Shown: positions 32,974-46,392, numbered from the stretch's first letter. The stretch is 64,000 bases of DNA from Allium sativum (GCA_030737875.1 CM060915.1:901162177-901226176); one strand, 5' to 3'. The notes: generated by a model from the letters alone, not told the origin. Program-made: numbers and translations.

Positions 32974-35242
32974 TCAGATGGAGAGGTTCCTGGCACTCAA
33001 GCAAGGGGACATGTCTGTTAGGGAGTACGTGAATAAGTTTAATCAGCTTGCTCGGTTTGGTTTGGACTTAGTCAACACGGCTGAGAAGAAGGCTCTACGA
33101 TTTGCTCGAGGATTGAGCGAACCACTCCACACTATGGCCATGACTCATGTGCCCATGGGGGCGACCTTTGAAAGCTTGGTGAATATGGCCCTACTTCATG
33201 AGGAAGACAAGGGTGACAAAAAGGAGGTTAAGTCTAATGAGACTCAGAACAAGAAGGTTGACTTCAAGAAGGGAGGCAACAAGAATAACAAGAATAACAA
33301 GGGCAACAACAACAATGCTAACAAGCCACGTGAGACGAGGAAGTGCAACTTTTGTGGTATCACGGGACATATAGCTAAAGACTGTAGGAGGAAGAAAAGA
33401 AAGTTGGGTGAATGCTTTCACTGCGGGGATACTGGACACATCAGTAAGGATTGCCCTAAGAAGCAAGGACTGGGGCTAGGGCAGACACAGCGAGCAGGAC
33501 CTTTTGGAGGGCAGTTGCAGGCTCTCAACACCACTCCAGCTCTTGACCGAGGTAGTAATATTTCTGTTGAAAGCCTTGTTTACATTTCTGAATTTCCTGT
33601 TCGAACCTTATTTGACTCTGGCGCATCGCATACTTTTATCTCATCTGATATTGTTGAAAATCTGCACTTAAGTACTAGTCTAGTTGATGATCCTGTTAGT
33701 GTTTCAAATCCGATTGGGGGCTCCGCCCATTTATCTATGATTTGTGTTGATTTGAGGATTTCCATCTTAAGCGTACAATTCACGTATAATGCTTATGTTC
33801 TCGGATTCATGGGATATGGTTTAATTCTGGGCATGGATTGGTTGTCCAATTATGGAGCTATCCTTGATTGTGAACGAAGGGTATTGAGGCTCATGACACG
33901 CCTTGGTAATACCCTTGAACTTTCTTGTAACCCGAAAGGTCCGATCATGTTATGTTATCTTGAATCTCTCGACTCGTCCGTCGACAATCTTCAATCTGTG
34001 AGGGTGGTCCGAGAATATCCTGATGTCTTTGAAGAGGTGAAGGGGTTACCCCCTAAACGCGAGATAGACTTCCGTATTTATCTTGTTGATAACGCCAAGC
34101 CAGTCTCATTGCCCGTTAGGCATATGGCCCCGCGAGAAAGAAGAGAGCTCAGTAAACAAATCAAGGAGTTGCTCGAGAAAAATTTCATTAGGCGAAGCAT
34201 TTCTGAATGGGGTGCTCCTGTGGTATTCGCTACTAAGGCGGATGGTTCGCTTCGTCTGTGCATAGATTATCGTGAGTTAAACAAGCTGACGAAGAAGAAT
34301 AAGCACCCACTACCAAGAATCGATAATCTTTTTGACCAGCTTGTGGGAGCATCTATTTTCTCTCAACTCGATCTAGTCACAGGATTCCATCATCTTGGAG
34401 TGGCAGAGGATAGCATTGACAAAACTGCGTTTAGGACTCCAGATGGGTTCTTCGAATGGCTCGTCATGCCGTTTGGGTTAACGAATGCACCCGCGTACTT
34501 TGTAGACCTGATGAGTAGGGTGTTTCGGGAGTTCCTTAACAAGTTCGTGGTGGTTTTTAGGGACGATATTCTAATCTTCTCAAAGGATGAAGAAGAGCAT
34601 GCTAGACACCTCAGGGAAGTCATGGATACGCTTAGAGCACACCAGTTAAAGGCTAAGTTCTCCAAATGCCATTTTTGGAGGGAGGAAGTTCGGTTTCTTG
34701 GGCACGTAGTTTCTAAGCAAGGTTTAGCCGTGGACCCCGCAAAGTTAGTTGCTGTACAAGACTGGAAAACTCCTAAGAATGCAACAGAGGTGAGAAGCTT
34801 TCTCGGTTTGGTGGGCTTTTATAGGAAGTTCATTAAGGACTTCGCTAAGATTTCAGCCTCTCTTACTAAGTTAACGACGAAAAACCTAGCGTTTGCATGG
34901 GACATAGAATGTGAGACTGCTTTCCAGAGACTCAAGAGAGCCCTCACCACAGCTCCAGTTTTAGCATTACCCGATGGAGGAAAAATGTTTACGGTGTACA
35001 CAGATGTGTGCGGCACGGGATTAGGCGCTGTCCTAATGCAAGAAGGAAGAGTGATATGCTATGGGGGTAGACAACTTAAAGTTCATGAGAAGAACTATCC
35101 CACACATGACTTGGAGTTAGCCGCGATTGTTTTTGCACTTAAAGCTTGGCGCCATTATCTCCTAGGGGAGAAATTCAAGCTGTATACCGACCACAAATCG
35201 CTTAAGTATCTCTTTTCGCAAAAAGATTTGAATCTGAGATAG
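32745..35242 (+). pseudogene. pol: TE2 copy 2 gag-protease-RT-RNase H
   Basis: Resumes inside gag at TTGGAACTGAGACC. The frame is open through two full knuckles ([14 protein letters not shown] and [14 protein letters not shown], the only copy in the window with both intact), protease DSGAS, RT and RNase H, ending at TAG (35240-35242) at a Gln position. The RT catalytic motif reads FRDD instead of FVDD (about 34557-34568), which would probably disable it. It has 808 codons from the first ATG at 32816, but the true gag start is at 28714 on the other side of TE4. Confidence 0.93.
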
Positions 35243-37081
35243 CAGCGGTGGATGGAATTCTTGGCCTTATATGACTTCGATATAACTTATACCCCTGGCA
35301 AGGGTAACGTGGTGGCGGATGCGCTAAGTAGAAAAAGGTTGACTTTGAGCCCCTTATTTGTTGAAAGAAAAAGTCTAGAGTTTATAGCGATCTTTGATTT
35401 TACGCATGCTGTTGAGTCATTGACTGGTACGTTAGCATCTCTTGAGCTGAGACCTACGCTGCTAGATCAAGTAGGGACTTCGCAGAAAGAAGACCCACAG
35501 ATAGTCGAAATCATGGACAAGTTAATCAGTGGTGAGACGTCAAGTCACCTTGGTAGGTATGCCATTGATGACAAAGGATGGCTAAGGCGCGATGGAAGGC
35601 TATGTGTTCCACTGCTGGGAGACTTAGTAAATAAAGTTATCGAAGAGGCGCATCACTCGAAGATGACTATACATCCCGGAGGGGATAAGATGTACAGAGA
35701 TATGAAACGCATTTTCTTTTGGGCCGGAATGAAAAAGGACGTGGCAGAATTTGTCTCAAAGTGCATGGTGTGCCAACAAGTCAAGGCCGAATCTAAGAAG
35801 CCCGGTGGGCTATTACATCCTTTGGAGGTCCCGCAATGGAAGTGGGAAAGTATCTCGATGGATTTCGTGGATGGATTGCCCAGGTCGAGGAAGGGTAATA
35901 CTAGCATATGGGTCATTGTTGATAGACTCACGAAGAGTGCTCACTTTATCCCGGTGAAAAGCAAAAGGACTGCGTCAGGGATAGCGTCTATTTACCTTCG
36001 AGAGATAGTACGGTTGCACGGGGTTCCTTCTAGCATAGTCAGTGACCATGACCCAATTTTCACTAGCCAGTTTTGGAATAGTCTGCAAGAAGCAATGGGT
36101 ACGCAACTTAATTTAAGTACAGCCTATTGCCCTCAGATGGATGGGCAGACCGAAAGGGTAAATATAGTACTAGAGGATCTTTTGAGGTTATGCATTCTTG
36201 ATTTTGGTGGTACTTGGGAAGACCATCTCCCTCTCGTGGAGTTTGCTTATAATAATAGCTACCATGCTAGCATAGGTACGGCACCGTTCGAAGCCCTGTA
36301 TGGGAGACCGTGCAAGTCACCGACTTGTTGGTGGGAGACGACTGACAGACTTATACTTGGGCCCGACATGATACGAGACACTTCTGAGAAGGTGGAGTTG
36401 ATACGAAGACGAATGAAAGCGGCCCAAGATAGACAGAAGTCTTATGCGGACAAGAGAAGGACAGACCTAGAGTTCGAAGTCGGAGATATGGTTTTCATAA
36501 AAGTCTCTCCTTTGTGCAATGTGGTTCGTTTTGGAGCAATTGGAAAGCCATCACCGAGATTCGTAGGACCGTTCCCTATCACTGAGAGGATTGGGCAGAT
36601 GGCCTATAAGGTAGAGTTACCTGAGAGGCTAGCCGGAGTACACAATGTCTTTCACGTCTCGCATCTCCGAAAGTGCCTACATGAGTCAGCTGAGGTGGTT
36701 GAGCGAAGCATCCTCGAAGGCGTAGAAGTGGAGAAAGAAGCAACGCTGAGGCGAGTTCCTATTCGTATCTTAGGGACAGAGATCAAGAAGCTAAGGAATC
36801 GCGAAGTCAAGCTAGTCAAAGTACAGTGGAGTGAAGCCCAAGAAGATGCAACTTGGGAAACCGAGGAGAAGATACGCGCGCTTTACCCATTTCTTTTTGA
36901 GGGTACTTTCTCGATCTCTTTTTCCTTTGAGCTTGTAAACCCTTCGTATCATGCTACCTATGTTTGTTTTGTTAATCTTGTCTTGAGAACCTTAGAACCC
37001 TCTTTGGATGTAAACATGTATTTGAAACATGTTATGGTTGATGTTTGCAAATGGTTGCAAGTGTTTGCAAGTGATTTCTAG
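35243..37081 (+). pseudogene. pol: TE2 copy 2 integrase and chromodomain-like tail
   Basis: Same frame as the previous segment, open for about 610 codons. RNase H end ([13 protein letters not shown]), [22 protein letters not shown], catalytic D (SMDFVDG), D (VSDHDPIF) and E (TERVNIV), RFVGPFPITERIG, HNVFHVSHLRKC and an intact tail with ATWETEEKIRALYPFLFEG. It is the most complete integrase-chromodomain in the window. After the tail it stays open for about 60 further codons to 37081; the sequence there matches the 3' untranslated region of copy 1, so the extension is unlikely to matter. Confidence 0.93.
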
Positions 37082-37489
37082 TGGATGCATGACACACATT
37101 AGGCACTAGATCGGCTCAGACACCTTTTCATGTTGCATTTGCATGGGTGCTTATACTTGTACATGGATGAACTAGTTATGCTATCACGTGGATGTTGCAT
37201 ATGGATGATGTTTGTGCACTCATGTAGAAAATTTAAGTTATGTTAGGAATTTGCATACATGTTGGACTCATTACACTAACATATCTTGCATTAAGGAGGT
37301 TTACTGAATCAGTAACCGCCTGATCTTTTGCATTAGATAAGTACATATACACACATACTGCATATGTTCATACAACATTAGAGATCTTTTTAAGGACAAT
37401 GGTTGCTCGTGAATGATGTTGTGAGTAGATGGATGTGGATGGTAGGATGCGTTCTTCCTAACTTAGAGATTTTGGGGACGAAATCCTTT
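37082..37489 (+). other. TE2 copy 2 3' untranslated region
   Basis: Non-coding. Hairpin 37295-37320 (GGAGGTTTACTGAATCAGTA then ACCGCC) pairs GGTT with AACC and ACTG with CAGT. Confidence 0.6.
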
Positions 37490-37501
37490 AAGGAGGGGAG
37501 A
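37490..37501 (+). other. TE2 copy 2 polypurine tract
   Basis: AAGGAGGGGAGA, one base before LTR 3. Confidence 0.93.
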
Positions 37502-37502
37502 A

Positions 37503-40168
37503 TGTAATAACCCGTATTTTAATAACGTGTTATAACCATAAATCCAGGCAGAATTAAATTTTAAAATAAGAACCAAGGGAAACGGGTTGCGCCATTGCGT
37601 TCATCTCGGAATTCTGCATGAAATCGAGTCCGAGTTTTCGAAAATCGGAGTCCGTATGACCAAGTTATGGCTCCCCAAAGTTTCAGAAATATTCAGAGTT
37701 CAAAACAGCTCGAATTCGAATTCAAAATTCGAATTTCAAACGCAGAACAGACTGGGCGGGAGGTTTCCCGCCCAGACCCAGGTCGACTGGGGAGTCGACT
37801 GGGCAGTCGACAACCCCAGGACCAGGTCGACTGCGCAGTCGACTTGGTAGTCGACCTGGTCACCTAGCCTGTTTTTGAGCCAGATGTATCTGGTCTCGTT
37901 GCTTGTCCAGATTCACTCTCTAAACACTATATAAACAGCCCCTGACCCTAGACTTTCTATCACATTCTTGTCCGACCATATGCTGCTGAAGTTCTGACTG
38001 GAAGATAGAGAATAAGGAGGCTATTCAGGACTTTGTTAGTGCTACGTTGGTTTGGGGATTTGCTAGAGATTTTGCTTCTACTCTTTTTGCTTTCTCATTC
38101 TCTAGACTACGATCTGTAAGCCCTTTGTCACTCTTAGATTTAAACTGTAAAGTTAACCTGAACACGATGTAAACTGAAATTATGCCTAAACATGATAACT
38201 AAGTTGGATCTACTCTTGTATATCTTGGATCTATGACTATCACTTTTAAATCTGTTATTTTGAATCTAGTTCTGTACACCCCAGATCTATTCATCTAAAA
38301 TGTTGACTTGTGGAATATCAGTATGAACTTGATTTGGATATATTCATGTTTAATCTAAAACCCCTTTTACGATCTTTATCTTGCCATGCTTGTGATGTTG
38401 AATTTATTGCTGGGGCTACTATCTTATCTCAATCCTTTACCATGTCTATCACCATATTTTGCCAAGTTGATGTTGAGACCCTATTTCATATGCCTGTAAT
38501 GTTATAATCATCATGCTTAACTTGTGAACACCTTTGCCATTCTATGATTATCCTGTTTGTGTTATTCCCTATTTTGACATGTTGTATTAATGTGAATTCA
38601 CATAGGTTGGGGATACGTTTTGGGGGTATATTAGGCAAACTTGAAATTGGCTATGGAATTGACATGATATGACATGAAAACTTGACATGAGAATAAGCTT
38701 GAAAACATGAATTTTGGACATGACAATTAGATAACTTGAAAATGGCCAACTCGAGGTTGGGTTGAATTTGCAACGTAAATCTGCCCGGAACCGCCCGGCA
38801 AATCCAGTAGTTGCAAATAATAGGACTCAATGTGGGTAGTTGGTCATATAGCACTTTAAACCTGATGTTAGACTAGGTTATGGTGTAAATCTGCCCGGAA
38901 CCGCCCGGCACATCCAGTAACCGTAACCAAGTCTAATGTGAGAGGTTTGGGTGCGTTAAGTGAATTAATGCCACATGGTAGGGTTAAGTCATGGACCCCT
39001 TGAATATACTTAACCAATTTGACACGTCGATTTGATAGGGTTAAGTCTTGAACTGCTTGTATATATACTTAACCAACTAGATACATGTTTGGGTAGGGTT
39101 AAGTCATGACCTTTTTAATGACAATACTTAACCCATTAGAAATCCTAGCCACGTGGTCCCTTTCAGCACTAACCCACTTAGAAGTATCACGATACCCTGG
39201 GGACTAGGCAGGGTGGGGCACGATTACTGGGCTGATTGTAAGCGACCAAGAATAACGGCTGAGTAAGGTGCGCCAGTGTAGGTTCAGGCGGACTAGGGTC
39301 ATGCACTTAGTCCGGAGTTGAAAAAGTAGGCATGGGCACCCGTAGTACTACATTGTGCGTGCTTGAATTGTGTCAGTGGTTGACACCCTAGGACCTGATA
39401 CACCCTAGGGTGGACCTAGCACGTGTGACTACATTCCGCGATTGGGCCGTATAACACCGACACACGACGAGTAAAGCCGATCGATTAGGATGGACTGTTG
39501 GACCCCGTATTGGGTCATTTCATGTTATTGGGTTTAGGGATCATTTCTGGACTTATACTTGACATGGATTTGGACACTAGTACCGTTAGTGCAGTAAACC
39601 TTGTATATGCGATGCCACCCTTATCTTGTTACCTTTTATTATCATGCCAGCCCAGTTATTATCTTTATGTTTAATCTCAGTTTCTTATGTCCATTTAACT
39701 TTATTAGTTTTTATGCTGATAGTCACTAGGGCTTACCAGTCTTTTTGACTGACCCGTTTTCTTCCACCTCTTTTTCTTTCGTTTCCCCCCCAGGTTCTCA
39801 GGGAGGAAACCCAGCTCTTAGCTTGGACTTTGCTTGCTTTCTGACAGCTCATGTACGGTTTGGTGTTGTGCTATGCTATGGCTGCACTCATGCTCTTTTT
39901 GGGGAATAATATTGGACTTATGTTGTTTTAAGTACTTTGCTTCTTTAGAACTTGATGTAATGAAATAATGACTTGGTATTTTGATGTAAGAGGTTTTGAC
40001 TCAATTTTCCACGTAATGAGATTTGGTTAAATTTATATCCATTGCTTTATATACTCTGTTAATTTATGTTATGTCTTGTGTTATCTCTGTGCCTGTTTAC
40101 TAGATAATACCCTTCCAAAACTAGTGCATTCCCTTAGTGAGTGACCCAAGCAGAGGTGGGGTGTTACA
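37503..40168 (+). repeat. TE2 LTR 3 (2666 bp)
   Basis: Starts TGTAATAACCCG and ends GGTGTTACA, followed by AATAT (40169-40173). GTCGAC array 37780-37857, TATA about 37928-37935, donor GTAAG at 38116, hairpins 38745-38950, acceptor CAG 39791-39793. Confidence 0.95.
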
Positions 40169-40173
40169 AATAT

Positions 40174-42241
40174 CATGAGTTACCCAATACTACGTCCAAC
40201 GGAACGATCCGTTAATCGATGGCTCCCTACAAGTTCTAGCTCGTCGTGTGTCTGTGTCAACGGCCCTATCACGAATGTAGTTACATGTGCTAGGTCCACC
40301 ATAGGGTGTATCAAGCCCTAGGTTGCCAACCACCAACACGAATCAATCATGCACAGTGTAAACCTACTGATGCCCAATGCCTGCTTTTTCAACTCCGGAC
40401 TACGTGCACGACCATAGTCCGCCTGAACCTACACTGGCGCACCAATTCAGTCGTCGTTCTGGTCGCTTACATTCAGCCCAGTAATCGTGGCCTACCCTGC
40501 CTAGTTCCTGGGTACCATGATACATCTAAGTGGGTTACTGCTGAAATGGAACTCGTAACTAGGGTTTCTGTCCAACAGGTTAAGTGTTGTCATTTAAATT
40601 CGTGACTTAACCCTTATCAGTCTAGCATGTCAAGTTGTTTAAGTGTTGTCTTTCAATTTCATGACTTAACCCCACTAATCATGTATCAAGTTGGTTAAGT
40701 GTTGTCTTTCATGTTCATGAATTAACCCTATCATGTGGCATTAATTCATTAACGCACCCCAACCTCTCACATCAGACCTGTTGTTGTGGTCACTGGATTT
40801 GCTGGGCGGTTCCGGGCAAAATTATACCACAACTCAGTCTGTCCTCGGGTTTCAAGTGCGATATGAACAACTACCCACATTGGATCCTATTATTTGCAGT
40901 CACTAGATTTGCCGGGCGGTTCTGGGCAGAATTACACTACAAGCTCAACCCAGCCTCGAGTTGGCCATTTTCAAGTTCATTTTAGTGTCATGTCCATGTT
41001 CAAATTCATGTCAAGTTCGTGTCAAGTTTCATGTCAAGTTTCAACTTATGCCTATTACCAAGTTCATGATTCATGTTCATAACCAATTCATGTTTTGCCT
41101 AATCTACCCAAATCGTATTCCCATCGCACGTAAACGTGAATCGATCTAAATTACAAGTAAATCCAGATCCAGAATTAAAGGGAATAACATCAGAACTATG
41201 ATAGGCAAAAAGGACGAGCATAAAGTGATAAAAGGGATTACGAGACTAGCATGACATAACTTGAGATAATTGGTTACAACATCACTGGCATATAGAAAAT
41301 AATAGGATTTCAAATCTAGCATAATAAGGTGATAGTCATGGAATAAGGTGATAGTCCCAAACTTGTAAATAATAGACTGATTCAACATCACAGGCATGAT
41401 AATGTTATGGAAATAAAAGAGTTTGATTTACAACATTAATAGGTCCAAACTGATTTCGTAGCAATATTCCCAAATGTCAAGATCCAAGATGGAAACTAGA
41501 AAAGATGTGAATCAATTATCATACTTAAGTCCAATTTCACTTGATCTCATGTCCAAATTACAAATTACAATTAACAAGTTTAAATCTCAAAGTAACTAGA
41601 ACTTACAGATCGTGGACTAAGAATTTAGAAAGCAGAATCGAAGCTCTAGTCGAACAACCCCAATATACAATTCTTAGCCGTAGTCTTCAACAAATAGTCT
41701 TCGTGTTTTATTTTAATTTAGTTAAGAAGAAGATGCCATGTCCATCAAGAATTTGTGCAGCATAAGGTTAGAGAAGAATGGTGCAAAGAGAATGGGGCTA
41801 GGGGGCTGTTTATATAGGATTAGGCGGACGAATCTAGATTGAAAACGAGAATAGATACATCAGAATGAACTCAGGCTCAAAACAGGGTTTCGGCACCAGG
41901 TCGACCATAGGGTCGACCTGGTCCATGGGAGGTCGACCATAGTGTCGACCCCCAGGTCGACCTGGTCCTGGGCGAGAAAATTCCAGCCCAATCTGCGCTG
42001 GGGTTTGAATTCGAATTTCGAATTCGAATTTGAGCTGTTTTCCTGTTCTGAAAATCCTTTAAACTTCGGAGGGTCATATCTCCCTCATACGAACTCCGTT
42101 TCTCGAAAACTCGGACTCATTTCCAAGCAGAATTTCGAGACGAACGCAATGGAGCAACCCATTTCCCTTGATTCTTGTTTTAAAAATAAATTCTTCCTTG
42201 ATTTATGGTTTTAACATGTTATTAAAATATGGGTTGTTACA
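40174..42241 (-). mobile_element. TE1 LTR, proximal part (U3 side)
   Basis: Continues TE1 from 4747 after the AATAT duplication. Reading on the minus strand from 42241: TGTAACAACCC start, GTCGAC array (41900-41965), TATATAAA at 41816-41809, donor GATCT/GTAAGT at 41606, hairpins 40760-40968 and GGTTAAGT/ACTTAACC-type pairs (40578-40732). The open frames on either strand here are not protein-like. Confidence 0.9.
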
Positions 42242-42689
42242 TTATGTTTGATTCTGCTGCAGACATTTTATATTAAGTTGAAAACTGTATTATGTACTAA
42301 GTATGATCATATTATGCTATGTAACTCTGACAATATATTATTCCCATTGTAATTTGATGTACTTTATCTGCCGTAATTCTATATTTCTATTCTTCTGTTA
42401 TTGTTTATGTGTTATATTCCAATAATTATCCATTGTGTTCATTTTTGAGCTTAGATCCATTTCTCCTTTTTCCTTTGTTTTGCGCTGGGGCTAGGCCAAC
42501 AAGTGCCTAGGTCTTTATCATTAAATTTGCGTAAAGTTTGAAATAACTTAAAATAATATAAACAAGGAGTTTTTAGGCACATTAAGAATTGGTAAACTAT
42601 GGGCTGTAAATGGGATAAATTTTAAAGGGAGAATCTGCAAACATGTAAATTGGGATAAGCCATATTTAACTATACATTAATTTGGCATT

Positions 42690-43330
42690 GATTTAGAAAA
42701 CATGTTATTTGACCTTAATTTGTAGACATGTTAATTTAGCATTGATTTATAAAATGTGTTATTTGACATTAATTTGTAGACATCTTGATTTGGCATTGAT
42801 CAACAAACATGTTATTTGACATTAATTTGTAAAAAAATGTTATTTGACATTAATTTGTAAATATTTTATTTGGCTTTCACTAGGAAACATGTTAATTTGG
42901 CATTTATTTGTAAACATACGAATTTGACGTAAATTTGTAAACATTTAATTTGACATTAATTTGTAAACATGTTAATTTGGCAGTGGTTGATAAACATGTT
43001 AAATTTGCATTGATATAGAAAACATGTTATTTGACATTAATCTGTAAAGATGTTAATTTGGCATTGATTATGAAAACATGTGATTTGGCTTTAATTTGGA
43101 AAACATGTTAACTTAACAACAATTTGTAAAAATGTCAATTAGATATTTATGTTCATTTGGCATTAATTTGGAAAATATGTTCATTTGACATTAATTTGGG
43201 AAATATGTCCATTTGACATTAATATGGGAAATATGTTCATTTGACATTAGTTTGGAAAATATTTTTTTTTAGAAACATGTCAATTTGGTAGTAAATTGGA
43301 AACATGTTAATTTGAAAGTAGTTTGGAAAA
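42690..43330. repeat. Degenerate 27-30-bp tandem repeat, TE5 copy 1
   Basis: Many variants of AACATGTTATTTGACATTAA followed by TTTGTA, alternating with TTTGGCATT forms. The matching array in copy 2 is at about 47520-48200. Confidence 0.85.
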
Positions 43331-45521
43331 CTTGTTAATTTTATATTAATTTGGTAAATTGGTTAATTGAACTTAATTTAACATTAAGTAACTTGTATGT
43401 GGAAAACATGATAATCGGAATGAATTATAGTTAAATATACATTAAGTAACGTGTATCTGTAAAGCATCTGAACAATGATGTATTGTACCTAACTTGACTT
43501 GACTTGACGTAGGAAAGCGTTGTAGATTACTTTTGTTAATTACAACCTTGGAATATAACATGGGGTCATATTAGGCTTATTAATGAACTTAAAAGTGTTA
43601 AGTTAAAACTTGTCAGATTAATAAGATAATCTTGGAGGGAGTCCATTCAAATGAGATATAAGGGGCTCAAATACTTGCTTGCTTGTGTGGGCTTATTAAT
43701 GAACTTAGGCATGCTATGTTGGACTTGTCTAATTAATAAGTTAATCCTGAAAGTGGTCCATTTTAATAAGATATAACGGGCTCGGGGAAAACCAAGTTAT
43801 TACTTGTTTTCTTGCTTGCTTGGAACCCATATCAATCATTTCCCACTTGTTATCACACGAGTCTTGCACTAGGTAGAGACTGGGGAACACTTTACTGATG
43901 TTTGATTGTAAGAGGTTCCAATTTTGGAGGCGGGTATGGGCGCATTCAAGCGGAACTATGAGCATGCATTATTCCAAATAAGGAAGGTAAGACCTTATAA
44001 CACCAGCGCTTAGGGCTGTGTCTTTTTAGTTGATGGGTTCGGGACTGATACCTCCAAATGTCATAGCTAGCACAGGTTATTCGTGTGTGTTTAGGGAGTC
44101 GATCAATGGGTAGTATTAGGAAATTCCTTCCATATTTCTTGTTTTTGTCTAAATCTATAGAAGAGCAAAATTGTCAATCAGTTTTAGTGTGATCATTACT
44201 ATCATCATTATTTCTTTGATTAGTATAGCGAATCCTTTATATCAATTCATATAATTATTGCTCACCTTTGGACATGTATAGATACTTACCCTTTTATGAC
44301 ACTAGAACCACTATTTATCTATTTTACTTAACTTAGTAGTTGGGAAGAAACCGTATTTTTCAAAAATCAAAAGTTACTTTTGAAAATAAAATATCCCTTA
44401 TAGCCAGTTACAACCTCCCTTTGATTCTTTCGAATTCTGAATCTTTATCTTTTCTTAGTTGAGTTATAAGGCGTTCTACCTAAGCTTTTCTTTACAGGTT
44501 GAATATTTGATTAATGGACAAACCCATTTAGATCGGTGGTAGGGAAAGGTCAATGTTAGAAAAGAATTTGCTTTTTGATATATATTGAAAAGGGTTAATC
44601 ATAGGTAAAAAAGGATAGTTTGGAAGATAAAGAATAGCCTGGATGGATTGGTTAAGAAAAAAGATGCATTTCTATACTTGGGTATGAAATTAACATAAAA
44701 ACGTTATTGCAAGAATGAATGGATCAATGCGAAATAGGGGTTCTTACTATATTTTGCATTATCCTCCAAGTTAAAGATAATTAAAAAGAATATCTTGCAA
44801 TCATGGGTTTCTATAAAATAGATTGCCTTATATTATGGAAATAGATTTTAATACGTTTTCAGTAACCAATCAATTAGGAATGAGCAGAAATTCCTAAATG
44901 GTAAATTTAATGATGGCATGTAAAAGATCAACATGAGTATAATATATCAAAAGGATTAGAAGGAAACATGTAAATAGTAATAAATTGGACGTGATTGGAC
45001 GTTGAGAGAGAAATGGTAGAATGCTAGGATTGGTAGAAGAAAGAATGTTATCTATCTTTAGTTCTTGCTAGTGTTCCCATTTGGTTTAGGAATATTTTGC
45101 CCTTTTTCCTTTGATATATTGGTTGGGGTGGTTGCGTGGAGCCATAGCCCTGATAAGAAGAGTTGACCATCTGTATTGTAGGCTTAATGGAGCGGTCCCT
45201 TAAAGGTTGGGTAAATCCTCGAGGGTGTGGTGGTAGCACTAGTGACTGTTTTGCACATATGCTCAATAGTAGTGTAACACTTCGCATTTTTAATTTAATA
45301 ATAAAATAAAATTTGCAAATCTTTCTGAGTTTGGTCACGAAGTTAGCACCATTACATCCATGGCGATTTTTTGATAAATTTAGACCTATGGTTTGCAATA
45401 AACAAATTTAAGATGAAAAAGATATCCTTATATGAAATATTACAACAAATATGAAAAGAAGATATAAGAAGAACACTTAATAGAATGACGACCACCATTG
45501 TTTTTATTCTTGTTAACAAAA

Positions 45522-45592
45522 GCTTATGTCGCCCAGTTGGTAGGAGCATGTCTTTCCTAGGTGAGTGGTGCAAGTACGAGTCCCATTGGCAA
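45522..45592 (+). other. tRNA-like segment in TE5 copy 1
   Basis: GTCGCCCAGTTGGTAGGAGC resembles a tRNA D-arm with an internal A box, and AAGTACGAGTCCC, about 45 bp later, resembles a B box. The acceptor and T stems do not pair well, so it is not a working tRNA. A tRNA-derived SINE head or decayed tRNA is possible. Confidence 0.4.
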
Positions 45593-45737
45593 TACATTTT
45601 TATTTTGGAGGGACGACTAAAGAAATACATATTCTAAGAGAAAAATATGTATAAATCTACTTATAAGGAAACTTATACATCTAGATGAGAATAAAAATAA
45701 AAGTATACATGCATATGTGAATAATGTGTATGTGTGT

Positions 45738-45812
45738 GTAAATATATATATATATATATATGTATGTATATATATATGTGAGTGTGTGCATATATATGTA
45801 TGTATGTATGTA
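45738..45812. repeat. TA/TGTA microsatellite
   Basis: TA runs mixed with TG and TGTA units, in the position equivalent to the longer array at 50506-50573 in TE5 copy 2. Confidence 0.9.
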
Positions 45813-46111
45813 TGACTGTAAATTAATAATTCATATGTGTTATATTTAGAAATAAATTAACCATTATTAATTAATGTTAAACAGGAATTAAACGGTAGAA
45901 AAATACGTTCAGCCCCAAGAGATGGGCCGGCCCAGGCTAAACATGGGTCGACCCAGGCTAAACATGGGTCGACCCATGTATCGGCCTTAGGGTCGACCCA
46001 CCTCTAAGGTAGGTTGACACATGGGCCGACCCACTAGATGTAAGATCTACATGGTGGTGATTTGGTTTTCTGATTTATACAATTTGGATTTTAAGTTATA
46101 GGACCCGATGG

Positions 46112-46392
46112 AGAAAGATTTTGATGCCAAAACCGAAGTGAGGTGAAGGGATATTAGAATGTAGCCGACACCAGAGTAGAAGCCTAGAAGGCCTTCAGTC
46201 AACATCAAAGCACAAGGTAGAATCAAAACAAAAAGAAAAGAAAGAATTATGCTAATACCAAAGGAAAGACGGATATAGGCAAAAAGTCGACACCAAAATA
46301 AGGGGCTTACATATGCTATCAACACCAACAATATATAGCAAATAGTTTGATGCTGATACGATGGAAATGGCAATAAAGAACAAAATTGATAC
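46112..46392. other. Unique segment between TE5 blocks
   Basis: No counterpart after 51250 within the window, because TE6 starts there. Overlapping minus-strand open frames at 46047-46458 are hydrophobic but show no start context or family resemblance and are not called. Confidence 0.4.

Larger units (their letters stand above)
4748..40168 (+). mobile_element. TE2: composite Ty3/Gypsy element, LTR-internal-LTR-internal-LTR
   Basis: Three LTRs (4748-6837 plus 20097-20689; 25838-28522; 37503-40168) alternate with two gag-pol regions, all in the plus orientation, and a single AATAT target duplication flanks the whole. This is the layout expected after unequal recombination between LTRs of sister or homologous copies. 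Both internal regions have their own primer site, gag-pol and polypurine tract. TE3 is nested in LTR 1 and TE4 in the second gag. Lineage: Tekay/Del-like chromovirus, by in-frame gag-pol, integrase with a GPF-type C-terminus and a terminal chromodomain-like motif. Confidence 0.9.

Noticed and set aside
37000..37081. Coding extension beyond the chromodomain-like tail of TE2 copy 2, or an envelope-like gene
   Set aside because: The extension is untranslated sequence by comparison with copy 1 and has no membrane or envelope features. No further ORF lies before the polypurine tract in any element.
45522..45592. Functional tRNA gene
   Set aside because: A- and B-box-like motifs are present but the acceptor and T stems do not form, and the second copy has drifted.
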